Below, piece by piece: positions 1 through 8,090 of a stretch of DNA of 19,051 nt. The stretch is from Sulfuritalea sp. (GTDB lineage Bacteria; Pseudomonadota; Gammaproteobacteria; Burkholderiales; Rhodocyclaceae), in NCBI GenBank assembly GCA_021738105.1, contig JAIPCS010000039.1:1-19051 (forward strand), given 5' to 3'. The position numbers were made by a program, and so were the translations under genes. How positions within the stretch are numbered: the first letter of the stretch is position 1; every line of letters begins with the position of its first letter. Under the pieces are notes generated by a model. It saw only the letters and a list, made by a program, of their open reading frames with translations, searched no databases and was not told the DNA's origin.

Positions 1-1001
1 TTGAAGCCGCCATCAAGTCTTCGCCCGGCCAGCCGTCCTTCCAGACGAAGCAGGTCAAGCTCGGGCAAATTCGGGCGCAGTTGCAGGCGTACATCGGCCA
101 GACGAACGTCGGCAGTGACGGAACTGAGCTGCTTGTCGGCAATGCCCAGCCACAGACGCAAAGCGCCGCTGCCTTGTGGCAGTGCCACGGGATAATCGAC
201 CCAACTGCGCCAACCCGCCAGATCAGCATAATCCAGCTCCGCGTATATCTCGCCCTTCCAGGCCTGTAACCGGGCGAGGTCGCGTCCCTTGAGCTCGCCG
301 CGAATATCCAGGCGCGCGGCCAGGTGTCGTGGCGGTTCTGCGGTAAAGCCGAAGCGATGTCGATTGCCCCTGTTTTCAATCTGCAGATTCAGGTGCTTCA
401 ATTCCAGCACTTCGGCGCCACGCAACTCGTCGTGCCAGGAAATTCCCGCATCGCGGATGACGACGCGCTCCTGGAGCAGCAGCCAGTCGGCAAAGCCTTC
501 CTGATCTCCCGGTTGCGGTGTGATCTCAAGTCCGGCAGCGAAAAAGCGCCCATTCTTGTCTCGGCGCAGTTGCAGGTTCGGGCTGTCGAGCTCGAGCCGT
601 GCCAGACGCAGCTCAAAATGCCAGAGCGAACTCCAGGACAATTCGGCCTCGACATGTTCAAAACCCAATGCGGGACGGTTTTCGGTATCGCGAATCTCGA
701 AACCCTCGAGGTTCAGTGCAGGGTGCAAGCCTGCCCAGTGTGCTTCGATCTTGCGAATGCCGACCGGGCGGTTGATGGCAGCGCCAAGCATTTGTTCGAC
801 ATCGCCGCGATAGTTTTCGATCTGCGGCAGGATGAGGTAACGCAAAGCCAGCAGCAGCAGGGCGAAAGCAAAATACATTGCCGCCAGTCCCCACAATGCA
901 ACGCGCAGCCAAATCCCCAGCCTCGAGCGGGCTAGCGGAGCAAGACGCAGACGGGAAAGCAGGCGTGAAATGATAGGCTGGGTGGTTCTTGGAGCGGACA
1001 T
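1..1001 (-). CDS. yhdP: YhdP family (AsmA-like) envelope protein, N-terminal part, cut by left edge
   Basis: The minus frame is open from an ATG at 999-1001 to the left edge, giving 333 residues. It begins MSAPRTTQPIISRLLSR and has one hydrophobic segment at about residues 30-55 (LWGLAAMYFAFALLLLALRY), which looks like an inner-membrane anchor. Next come the family-typical stretch LPQIENYRGDVEQMLGAAI and RPVGIRKIEAHWAGLHP, then beta-rich AsmA-like sequence. YhdP proteins are usually about 1200-1300 residues, so roughly a quarter is visible. The family consists of large bridge-like proteins spanning the periplasm, implicated in phospholipid transport to the outer membrane. No strong ribosome binding site is seen; AAAGG lies 11 bases upstream. 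The gene is divergent from glnE across 64 bp, a pairing common in betaproteobacteria. The family call is firm; the exact start is less so. Confidence 0.88.
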   Translation of the reverse strand, partial: MSAPRTTQPIISRLLSRLRLAPLARSRLGIWLRVALWGLAAMYFAFALLLLALRYLILPQIENYRGDVEQMLGAAINRPVGIRKIEAHWAGLHPALNLEGFEIRDTENRPALGFEHVEAELSWSSLWHFELRLARLELDSPNLQLRRDKNGRFFAAGLEITPQPGDQEGFADWLLLQERVVIRDAGISWHDELRGAEVLELKHLNLQIENRGNRHRFGFTAEPPRHLAARLDIRGELKGRDLARLQAWKGEIYAELDYADLAGWRSWVDYPVALPQGSGALRLWLGIADKQLSSVTADVRLADVRLQLRPNLPELDLLRLEGRLAGRRLDGGF

Positions 1002-1065
1002 GGGGAGGCGCCTTTGCCCAAGCTAAAATGGACGAACACTGCGCCGAACATGTAAATTCTAACCG

Positions 1066-3747
1066 ATGCCCTCTCTCGCCGACATCACGGAAACATCCCG
1101 TTACCTGAACCATCTGCTGGTGGCGAAACCCGCGCTGGCAGTCGAAGTTGAAGCCTTGCTGCAACAGGCGGTAAGCGCGCAGGAACTATCCGAATGGATG
1201 GATGCCCAGACGGTGACGGAGGAAAATCTCAAGCCGGTGCTGCGCCAGCTCAAACAGCGAGCCTATGCGAGAATCGCGGTCCGCGATCTGATGGGCCTCG
1301 CACCGTTGGCTGAAGTCACCGAATGCATGACGCTGATCGCGGAAATGGCGGTGAGAACAGCGGTCGCGATACTCATGCCTGGTCTCGTGAATCGCTACGG
1401 CACGCCACGCAGCGCGGACGGAAACGCCCAGGAGTTGATCGTGATCGGTATGGGCAAGCTCGGCGGGCGCGAATTGAACGTGTCTTCCGACATCGATTTG
1501 ATTTTCGTGTTTCCCGAGGATGGAGAGACCGATGCAGCGGGCGAGAATTCACGTTCCATTTCCAACACCGAATTCTTTACCCGGCTGGGTCGCAGCCTGA
1601 TCAATGCCATCGCCGATGCCACCGCAGACGGTCAGGTATTTCGCGTCGATATGCGCCTGCGGCCCAATGGAGAATCCGGACCGCTGGTGTGCTCCTTCGA
1701 GATGCTGGAAACCTATTTTGTGGTTCAGGGGCGCGAATGGGAGCGCTATGCCTGGATCAAGGCGCGGCCGCTGACGGGTTCGCGCCATGAGGAGCTGGAG
1801 CAAGTCCGGCTGCCCTTTGTCTTCCGCAAGTATTTCGATTTCGGCGCGATCAACGCGATGCGCGAGCTGCACGCGCAGATTCGCCGCGAAGTGGCGAAGA
1901 AGGACATGGCTGACAACGTCAAGCTCGGTCCCGGCGGCATTCGTGAAATCGAGTTCATCGCCCAGGTATTTCAGTTGATTCGTGGCGGCCGTGACGCGCC
2001 CTTGCAAATCAAGCCGACGCAGAAGGTGCTGGCACTTTTGGCCGAGCGCGGCATTCTCAGCACCGAAGTCGCTGGCGAGCTTGATGCGGCCTATGACTTT
2101 TTGCGACGGCTCGAGCATCGCCTGCAATACCTCGATGATGCCCAGACACACAGCCTGCCGATTGCCACCGAAGACCGGCGGCGGGTTGCCAGCGCCATGG
2201 GGTTCGCCAGCTTTGAGGCTTTGCTGGAAGAGCTGGATGACCATCGCGCTGCCGTGTCCCGGCACTTCGAGCAGGTCTTCGCCGATCCGAATCAGGGTGA
2301 ACACGCGCTGGCGGGACTATGGAACGATGCCGGAGGCGAGACACAGGAAGAAAACTTCGAACGTCTGGGTTACCGGAATCCGCCGGCCGCCGCGATGCGC
2401 ATGGCAACATTGCGTGCAGCGCCGCTTTACCAGCAGATGTCACAAGACATCCGTAACCGCTTTGATGTGCTGGTACCGCGGCTGATCGAGTCCGCCGCAG
2501 CGCTGCCAAATCCCGATGAAACCCTGTCGCGGGGTATTGATCTGCTCGAGTCGATATCGCGCCGCGCCGCCTATCTGGCCTTGTTGCAGCAGTATCCGCA
2601 GGCGCTGCAAAAGGTCGCGGAGATGGTCAGCAGTTCAAGCTGGGCAGCGAGCTATCTGCAGCGCCACCCGATTCTGCTCGACGAGCTGCTCGATCCGCGA
2701 CTGCTCGAAGCGGTGTTCGACTGGGCCGGGTTCCGGCGTCAGTTGCGCGAACGCCTGACGGAGCTTGAGCCCGACACCGAGCAGCAGATGGATGTGTTGC
2801 GCGAAGCGCACCATGCCCAGTCATTTCGTCTGCTGACCAAGGACATTGCCGGAATGTTGACGGTCGAGGCATTGGCCGACCGCCTTTCGGCGCTTGCGGA
2901 CATCCTGCTTGAGGTCGCCATCGAATGTGCGTGGAAGAAGATCGCGAAGCGCCATATCGAGACACCAAAATTTGCCGTGATCAGTTATGGAAAACTGGGT
3001 GGCAAAGAGCTCGGCTATGCCTCCGATCTTGATCTGGTGTTCCTGTTTGACGACGAGACAGCCGACGCCGCTGAAAACTATTCCCGGCTCGGTACGCGAT
3101 TGTGCACCTGGCTTTCAGCGCAGACGTCGGCCGGCCAACTGTTTGAGACCGACCTGCGTTTGCGACCCAATGGCGATTCCGGATTGGTGGTCAACTCAAT
3201 CGAGGCGTTCCGCAAATACCAGCTCGAGTCGGCCTGGGTCTGGGAGCATCAGGCCCTGACCCGCGCCCGTTTCTCGGCCGGAGATCCTGCGGTGGGAGAA
3301 TCCTTCGAGCGCATTCGGTGCGAAGTGCTGCGTCAGCAGCGCGATCTGGAAAAGTTGCGCGAAGAGGTACTTGCCATGCGGCAGAAAATGCTTGACGCCC
3401 ACGGTACCAAGGGCGATCAACGCGACACCGTATTCGATCTCAAGCACGACCCCGGTGGTTTGGTCGATGTCGAATTCATCGTCCAGTTTCTGGTGCTCGG
3501 TCATGCGCACCAGCACGCCGAACTCACCGGCAATCTTGGAAATATCGCCTTGTTGAAGATTGCCGGAAGCCTTGGCCTGATTCCGCCCGAACTTGCCGAC
3601 CAGGTACGCGATGCCTACCGCGATTACCGCCGCATGCAGCACGTGTTGCGTCTGAACGGCGCGCGGCCGCGCGTCGCAAAGGAAAAAGTGCAACTGCGCG
3701 TGGATGCTGTTCGCGCCTTGTGGGCGCTGGTGTTTGATGTCAAATGA
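1066..3747 (+). CDS. glnE: Bifunctional glutamine synthetase adenylyltransferase / adenylyl-removing enzyme
   Basis: GlnE adds AMP to, and removes it from, a tyrosine of glutamine synthetase in response to PII, matching ammonia assimilation to nitrogen supply. The 893-residue product is near full length (E. coli about 946). It shows two nucleotidyltransferase halves. The N-terminal (deadenylylating) half has GMGKLGGRELN followed by SSDIDLIF, with metal-ligand aspartates at D142 and D144. The C-terminal (adenylylating) half has YGKLGGKELGYASDLDLVF, with D654 and D656. Each half also carries the paired DxRLRPNG(E/D)SG motif and the GG(I/L)x(E/D)(I/V)EF motif. Both active sites look intact. The ATG at 1066 has no clear Shine-Dalgarno sequence, but the N-terminus matches the usual helical lead-in (LKQRAYARIAVRDLMGLA). 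argJ follows 95 bp downstream. Confidence 0.97.
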   Translation: MPSLADITETSRYLNHLLVAKPALAVEVEALLQQAVSAQELSEWMDAQTVTEENLKPVLRQLKQRAYARIAVRDLMGLAPLAEVTECMTLIAEMAVRTAVAILMPGLVNRYGTPRSADGNAQELIVIGMGKLGGRELNVSSDIDLIFVFPEDGETDAAGENSRSISNTEFFTRLGRSLINAIADATADGQVFRVDMRLRPNGESGPLVCSFEMLETYFVVQGREWERYAWIKARPLTGSRHEELEQVRLPFVFRKYFDFGAINAMRELHAQIRREVAKKDMADNVKLGPGGIREIEFIAQVFQLIRGGRDAPLQIKPTQKVLALLAERGILSTEVAGELDAAYDFLRRLEHRLQYLDDAQTHSLPIATEDRRRVASAMGFASFEALLEELDDHRAAVSRHFEQVFADPNQGEHALAGLWNDAGGETQEENFERLGYRNPPAAAMRMATLRAAPLYQQMSQDIRNRFDVLVPRLIESAAALPNPDETLSRGIDLLESISRRAAYLALLQQYPQALQKVAEMVSSSSWAASYLQRHPILLDELLDPRLLEAVFDWAGFRRQLRERLTELEPDTEQQMDVLREAHHAQSFRLLTKDIAGMLTVEALADRLSALADILLEVAIECAWKKIAKRHIETPKFAVISYGKLGGKELGYASDLDLVFLFDDETADAAENYSRLGTRLCTWLSAQTSAGQLFETDLRLRPNGDSGLVVNSIEAFRKYQLESAWVWEHQALTRARFSAGDPAVGESFERIRCEVLRQQRDLEKLREEVLAMRQKMLDAHGTKGDQRDTVFDLKHDPGGLVDVEFIVQFLVLGHAHQHAELTGNLGNIALLKIAGSLGLIPPELADQVRDAYRDYRRMQHVLRLNGARPRVAKEKVQLRVDAVRALWALVFDVK

Positions 3748-3842
3748 ACTGCCGCCGGAATTATCGGATGGTCGCCCGTATCACCGGCTTCAGTGTCGCC
3801 CCGCACTGCGGTGCCCATTTCAATTTGCTTTTGGAGTAGCTC

Positions 3843-5120
3843 ATGCCCGTCAATTACGCCACCCCCGCCGCTGAAGCCTTGTTACCTGTTGCTGGCGTCC
3901 GTCTCGGCACAGCGGAAGCGGGGATTCGCAAGAAGAACCGCCGCGATTTGACCCTGATCGAACTCGCTCCCGGTAGTCAGGCCGCCGGAGTGTTCACCCA
4001 GAACCGCTGCTGTGCCGCTCCAGTCACGCTATGTCGGGAGAATCTGGCCGGTGGCGCCGGCATTCGCGCATTGGTGATCAATACCGGCATCGCCAATGCG
4101 GCGACGGGCGAGCAAGGCATGCGCGCTGCACGTGAAACCTGTGAAGCAGTGGCGCAGTTGCTGGGCTGCCAGAGCGACGACGTGTTGCCCTTCTCGACGG
4201 GAGTGATCCTCGAGCACCTGCCGGTGGATCGTCTGATCGCCGGTCTGCCGTCAGCCAAAGCCGATCTTGCGGCAGATCATTGGCACGCCGCCGCACATGC
4301 CATCATGACCACGGATACCGTAGCCAAAGCCGCCAGTCGCCGTGTCACCAGCGCCGACTTTTCCGGAGGCAGCGCTGCGGACAGTTTTCAGATCACCGTT
4401 ACCGGCATCAGCAAGGGCGCCGGCATGATCCGTCCCAACATGGCGACCATGCTCGGCTTCGTTGCCACCGACGCAGGGATCGCACCGGCCCTGCTGCAGC
4501 AACTGGCAAAAGACGCGGCCGATGTTTCCTTCAACTGCATCACCGTGGATGGCGATACATCGACCAACGATTCCTTCGTTATTGTCGCTACCGGTGCCTC
4601 GGCGTGCATGATCGACAGCGAGGCATCACCTCACTGGCCGGTAGTTCGCGACGCGGTCATCAGCGTGGCCCAGGAACTGGCGCAGGCCATCGTGCGCGAC
4701 GGCGAAGGCGCGACCAAGTTCATTACCCTGAAAGTCGGCGGTGGTGCCACGGCTCAGGAAAGTCGCCTGGTCGCCTATGCCATTGGTCATTCACCCTTGG
4801 TGAAGACGGCCTTCTTTGCTTCCGATCCCAACCTGGGCCGAATTCTTGCGGCCATCGGCTATGCCGGGATTGCCGATCTGGACGCCGCCTCTGTACGGGT
4901 CTGGCTGGGCTGCGGCCGTGGCGACAGTTTCGAGGAAGTGCTGGTTTCTGAAAATGGCGGCCGTGCTGCCAGTTATCGGGAGGAGGACGGTGCCCGAATC
5001 ATGGCCGAGGCGGAGATCAGCGTTCGGGTCGATCTCGCTCGTGGTGCAGCAGAAGCCACGGTCTGGACCTGCGACTTGTCCTACGACTACGTAAAAATCA
5101 ACGCCGACTACCGTTCCTAG
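3843..5120 (+). CDS. argJ: Bifunctional ornithine acetyltransferase / N-acetylglutamate synthase
   Basis: ArgJ moves the acetyl group from N-acetylornithine to glutamate, which recycles it in arginine biosynthesis; bifunctional forms can also use acetyl-CoA. The protein is 425 residues, normal for the family. The precursor cleaves itself before a threonine nucleophile. That site is visible as [16 protein letters not shown], with T202 as the nucleophile and the A-T bond as the cleavage point. The N-terminal [19 protein letters not shown] and the C-terminal [15 protein letters not shown] are also characteristic. The start is well supported by GGAG at 3833-3836, six bases before the ATG. Whether this copy is mono- or bifunctional cannot be told from the sequence. 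It converges with the diguanylate cyclase gene, the two stop codons being 30 bp apart. Confidence 0.97.
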   Translation: MPVNYATPAAEALLPVAGVRLGTAEAGIRKKNRRDLTLIELAPGSQAAGVFTQNRCCAAPVTLCRENLAGGAGIRALVINTGIANAATGEQGMRAARETCEAVAQLLGCQSDDVLPFSTGVILEHLPVDRLIAGLPSAKADLAADHWHAAAHAIMTTDTVAKAASRRVTSADFSGGSAADSFQITVTGISKGAGMIRPNMATMLGFVATDAGIAPALLQQLAKDAADVSFNCITVDGDTSTNDSFVIVATGASACMIDSEASPHWPVVRDAVISVAQELAQAIVRDGEGATKFITLKVGGGATAQESRLVAYAIGHSPLVKTAFFASDPNLGRILAAIGYAGIADLDAASVRVWLGCGRGDSFEEVLVSENGGRAASYREEDGARIMAEAEISVRVDLARGAAEATVWTCDLSYDYVKINADYRS

Positions 5121-5143
5121 GCCGCTTCGGTACCCTTGGCGCG

Positions 5144-5162
5144 GCCGGAATCAAGTTCCGGC
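5144..5162. terminator. Hairpin between convergent argJ and diguanylate cyclase genes
   Basis: A perfect 7-bp inverted repeat, GCCGGAA / TTCCGGC, with a five-base loop lies between the two convergent genes and includes the TGA stop of the minus-strand gene. There is no T-run on either side, so it is not a classical intrinsic terminator. It could slow polymerase or protect 3' ends of both messages. Function is inferred from position only. Confidence 0.3.
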
Positions 5163-6152
5163 ATCAGGGTTCGGGGCAAGCACAAAACGGTTGCGCCCTT
5201 GGTGTTTTGCCTGATACAGCGCGTCGTCAGCGGAAGAAATCAGGCTGGCAGGCTCGAATTCGTTCATCGGTCGGATTGTGGCGACGCCGATGCTCAAGCT
5301 CACCTGGTCGTTTTCACCTCCGCTGTGGGGGATGGCAAGTGCTGCGATGCGATCAAGAATGCGCCGGGCGACGCCACTCGCCCCAGTCGAATCGGTCGCT
5401 GAAAGAATGACGGCAAACTCCTCACCGCCGTATCGGGCGACGAGGTCGCCCGGCCGATGTACTACCTCTTCCAGAATATTGGCAATCTGTTGCAGGCACC
5501 GGTCTCCCGCCTGATGTCCATAACTGTCGTTGTAGCGTTTGAAGTGATCGACGTCAATCATGAGCAAGGACAACGCTTTTCGGTCGCGACGGTCGCGTTT
5601 CCATTCATTGGCCAGCTTTTCGTCAAAGCTGCGCCGATTAGCAACACCGGTCAGGCCGTCGCGACTGGCGAGTTTTTCGAGTGCGGTTTGTGCATTGTGG
5701 TGATCGGTGATGTCGCGTAGCGTTTCGATGACGGCCAGCAGGCGTCCGGACTCGTCGTAGATGGGTCCGGCGTCAATGGCGAGATAGAGTTTTGTGCCCA
5801 AGGCAGGCATGACACACCAGTTCTCAGCGTGCACGCCGACGGATAGTTCCGAGGTTTCGTCGTGTGTCGCGTAAAGTGCCTTGGCCTCGTCCATGCGCTC
5901 CAGCGCGAGCAGATCGGCAAGGCAGGGGCGGGGTGACTCGTAAAAAGCCCGCCAATGTTCGTGGGTACCCAGAACCTCGTCCGCCTTGATTCCGGTCAGC
6001 CTTTCGCAGGCCTTGTTCCAGATCAGAACATTGCATTCCGCGTCGAGAACGAAGGTTGGCACCACCAGGTGCTGCATCAGGTGGACCGCGAAATTCTGGC
6101 CGAGCTCGACTTGCTCGTTCTGCGATCGATTGCTTGCCTTGCCTGCCTCCAT
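5151..6152 (-). CDS. PAS-domain diguanylate cyclase (GGEEF)
   Basis: This enzyme is predicted to make cyclic di-GMP from two GTP. The 333-residue product has a PAS sensor at about residues 20-150 (VVPTFVLDAECNVLIWNKAC near its start, IETLRDITDHHNAQTALEKL at its end). A short helical linker leads into a GGDEF domain (SRDGLTGVANRRSFDEKL to the C-terminus). The active-site motif is GGEEF at residues 242-246. RPGD at 233-236 is an intact RxxD inhibitory site, so product feedback is expected. No membrane segment is visible, so it is probably cytoplasmic. I chose the ATG at 6150-6152 because AGGGAA (6157-6162 on the complement) sits just upstream. The frame extends nine codons further to a TTG at 6179, which has no good ribosome binding site. 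The ligand of the PAS domain is unknown. Confidence 0.93.
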   Translation of the reverse strand: MEAGKASNRSQNEQVELGQNFAVHLMQHLVVPTFVLDAECNVLIWNKACERLTGIKADEVLGTHEHWRAFYESPRPCLADLLALERMDEAKALYATHDETSELSVGVHAENWCVMPALGTKLYLAIDAGPIYDESGRLLAVIETLRDITDHHNAQTALEKLASRDGLTGVANRRSFDEKLANEWKRDRRDRKALSLLMIDVDHFKRYNDSYGHQAGDRCLQQIANILEEVVHRPGDLVARYGGEEFAVILSATDSTGASGVARRILDRIAALAIPHSGGENDQVSLSIGVATIRPMNEFEPASLISSADDALYQAKHQGRNRFVLAPNPDAGT

Positions 6153-6588
6153 ACCGTTCCCTGAGAAGAGTTTGGACAAACAATAATTCTATCCCCTTCT
6201 TCCGCAGCTACCGTATTGCTTTCGATTGCTGCGAGTGCCGCACATCAAGCACCGGACAGACCCGTGCAACAGCTACTGAGTTTCAGCCACGTGCAGAACC
6301 AGTTCCTCCAATTCCGCTGTCAGCATGATCTACAGGCTACGCGGCTGCGACCGGGGTCGCGCATCGCTGAGATGCCATCGAGTATCCACGGATGGAGAAG
6401 CCACGGCGTGTGGAAATCGATTTCGTCCGCACCTGATGATTGTGCCCGCTCACGCTTGCATCGGAAGAAGCGGTGAGTTCAGCGGCTTCGGCGGCAGCCT
6501 TCTCGGATAATATATTGGATTGATCCCTGATGTGGGAGCGGCTTGCCCTGCAAACCCTCCTGCGCAGTTTTGTATGTGAGAAAGGCTG
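6153..6588. other. About 435-bp spacer without a credible gene
   Basis: This region separates two gene starts that face away from each other, so promoters for both should lie here, but I find no convincing -35/-10 pair. Short open frames on both strands (up to 88 codons) have no ribosome binding site or recognisable protein and are not called. Two short hairpins are adjacent: GCGACC-GG-GGTCGC at 6347-6360 and GCATC-GCTGA-GATGC at 6361-6375. An AT-rich patch at about 6506-6518 (GGATAATATATTG) is the likeliest place for a -10 element of the downstream cluster. Bases 6531-6548 (TGTGGGAGCGGCTTGCCC) resemble the core of REP-type repeats of other Proteobacteria, but only one copy is present here. 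Confidence 0.45.
6157..6162 (-). promoter_or_regulatory. Ribosome binding site that decides the diguanylate cyclase start
   Basis: On the minus strand AGGGAA ends four bases before the ATG at 6152. The longer in-frame candidate, TTG at 6179, lacks comparable spacing to any purine-rich stretch. This supports the shorter form of the protein. Confidence 0.6.
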
Positions 6589-7203
6589 ATGATGACCGAG
6601 CATTCAGAGCAATTCAAACAGGCTATCGCGCTTTTTGACGCGGCCAATGCCGAAGATCCCAATCAGGATGACGGGCAGCCCAAAGAGTTGCTCTACGCGC
6701 AACGCATGTCGGCAATGCTGGCTCGTTTCGCGCCCGACGCGTCCGAGGCGGTGCAGCTCGCCGTACGCGCGCAGCACATTCAGCGCTGGACCGTGCCTCG
6801 CAGCAACTACCCGATGACCAAGGAAGGCTATTACGCCTGGCGTACGGGGCTGTACAAGTTTCATGCGGATACGGCGGGGGCGTTGATGCGACAAGCCGGC
6901 TATGAAGACGACATGATCGATCGCGTCATGGCGGCCGTCGGCAAGCGCGGTCTCAAGGTCAATCCGGAAACCCAATTGCTGGAAGATGTCGCGGATCTGG
7001 TATTCATCGAGCACTACATGCTGGGTTTTGCCAGCAGCAAGCCGGATTACGATGAAGAGAAATGGCTGGGTATCGTGCGCAAGACCTGGAACAAGATGTC
7101 GGAAGCCGCACGACAGTTCGCCTTGTCCGGCGCCGTCAAACTGCCCGAAGCGCTGTTGCCGCTCATTACCAAGGCAGTGACGCCGGTGACGAATTCGAGA
7201 TGA
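6589..7203 (+). CDS. DUF4202 domain protein of unknown function
   Basis: The 204-residue product matches the DUF4202 family along its length. Recognisable stretches are FDAANAEDPN, PKELLYAQRMSAML, the AQHIQRWTVPRSNYPMTKEG block, YYAWRTGLYKFHADTAGAL, and LEDVADLVFIEHYM near residues 131-144. No function is established to my knowledge. The protein looks soluble and mostly helical. The polar residues H63, H92, E132, D133, D136, E141 and H142 sit in the best-recognised blocks and could form a metal site, but that is speculation. Two ATGs lie side by side (6589 and 6592); GAGAAAGG at 6578-6585 serves either. Its TGA overlaps the ATG of the next gene (ATGA), so the two are probably translated together. 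Confidence 0.9.
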   Translation: MMTEHSEQFKQAIALFDAANAEDPNQDDGQPKELLYAQRMSAMLARFAPDASEAVQLAVRAQHIQRWTVPRSNYPMTKEGYYAWRTGLYKFHADTAGALMRQAGYEDDMIDRVMAAVGKRGLKVNPETQLLEDVADLVFIEHYMLGFASSKPDYDEEKWLGIVRKTWNKMSEAARQFALSGAVKLPEALLPLITKAVTPVTNSR

Positions 7204-8090
7204 ACATCGGCTTCATCGGCTTTGGCGCCATGGGTCGGCCGATGGCGCTGCACTTGCTGCGCGCCGGTAACAGCGTGTTCGTCTGGTCGCGCCGGCCCGA
7301 GTCGGCCGCCGCTGTGCTCGAACACGGCGCGCAGTGGTGTGACTCGCCTGCCGACGTCGCGCGACATGCAGACATCGTATGTACCAACGTCCCCGGCAGC
7401 GCCGACGTGGACGCTTTGGCTTTCGGGCCCAATGGGCTAGCGGCCGGCTTCGCGCGGGGCGGGTTGCACCTTGATTTTTCCACCATCGCCGCGTCTACCG
7501 CTCGAAGCCTGGCGCTGCGCTATGCCGCAAAGGGCGTCGATTTCGTAGACGCCCCGGTGTCCGGCGGCAGCGGCGGTGCCCAGAACGCAAGCCTGGCCAT
7601 CATGTGGGGCGGAAAGTCGGCGCTGGCGACACGGCTCCAGCCGATCTTCGACGTGCTCGGTAAAATCATTGTGCGTGTCGGCGATGCCGGAGCCGGGCAG
7701 GTGGCTAAAGCCTGCAATCAGATGGTGATGGTTGCGGCCATCGAAGCGACGGCCGAAGCCGCGCGACTGGCTGCCGCATCGGGTGTCGATTTTTCGCTGG
7801 TTCGTGCTGCCATGCTGGGTGGCTCGGCCGGGTCAAAGGTACTGGATGTGTTCGGCGGCCGCATGGCAACCCGGGACTTCAAAGCGGGTGTCGAGGCGCG
7901 TTTGCATCACAAAGACTACGCACTGTTGATGGACGAAGCGACCCGAAACGGCGCTGCGTTGCCTGTTTCCGCCGCCGTGTGGCAGCAACTGAACGCGCTG
8001 ATGGGGCTGAACTGGGGAACGGGTGACACGTCCCTGTTGTTGCGGGTGCTCGAAACGGGAGGCACGTCAAGCCGTTCGGATGAGCTTTAG
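7200..8090 (+). CDS. NAD(P)-dependent oxidoreductase, 3-hydroxyisobutyrate dehydrogenase / tartronate semialdehyde reductase family
   Basis: This is a beta-hydroxyacid dehydrogenase of 296 residues, the usual size. The N-terminal Rossmann fold starts with GFIGFGAMGRPMALHLL, the dinucleotide-binding glycine motif. The substrate-binding block DAPVSGGSGGA contains S121. The catalytic lysine is K170 in GAGQVAKACNQM, and the C-terminal helical domain carries HHKDYALLMDEA. All family signatures are present, so it is probably an active enzyme that interconverts a 3-hydroxy acid and its semialdehyde. The actual substrate (3-hydroxyisobutyrate, glycerate/tartronate semialdehyde or another) cannot be decided. 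The ATG at 7200 overlaps the DUF4202 stop by four bases; the frame is open further upstream, but starting there would lie inside DUF4202 and spoil the Rossmann start. Its end overlaps the next gene by 11 bases. Confidence 0.92.
   Translation: MNIGFIGFGAMGRPMALHLLRAGNSVFVWSRRPESAAAVLEHGAQWCDSPADVARHADIVCTNVPGSADVDALAFGPNGLAAGFARGGLHLDFSTIAASTARSLALRYAAKGVDFVDAPVSGGSGGAQNASLAIMWGGKSALATRLQPIFDVLGKIIVRVGDAGAGQVAKACNQMVMVAAIEATAEAARLAAASGVDFSLVRAAMLGGSAGSKVLDVFGGRMATRDFKAGVEARLHHKDYALLMDEATRNGAALPVSAAVWQQLNALMGLNWGTGDTSLLLRVLETGGTSSRSDEL

Noticed and set aside
324..935. 203-codon plus-strand frame at the left end
   Set aside because: The minus strand here encodes a continuous YhdP N-terminus with a membrane anchor and family motifs; the plus frame is its shadow.
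6531..6555. Sigma-54 promoter before DUF4202 (TGGGAGCGGCTTGC)
   Set aside because: The GG to GC spacing is nine bases instead of the required ten, and the flanks do not match the -24/-12 consensus.
6216..6603. Small genes in the 6153-6588 spacer (86 codons plus, 88 codons minus)
   Set aside because: No ribosome binding site, no recognisable motif, and the two overlap each other; the minus one also runs into the start of DUF4202.
7062..7199. Upstream extension of the dehydrogenase gene to 7062
   Set aside because: It would lie inside DUF4202, and the family begins at MNIGFIGFGAMG; the ATG at 7200 with a four-base overlap is the natural start.
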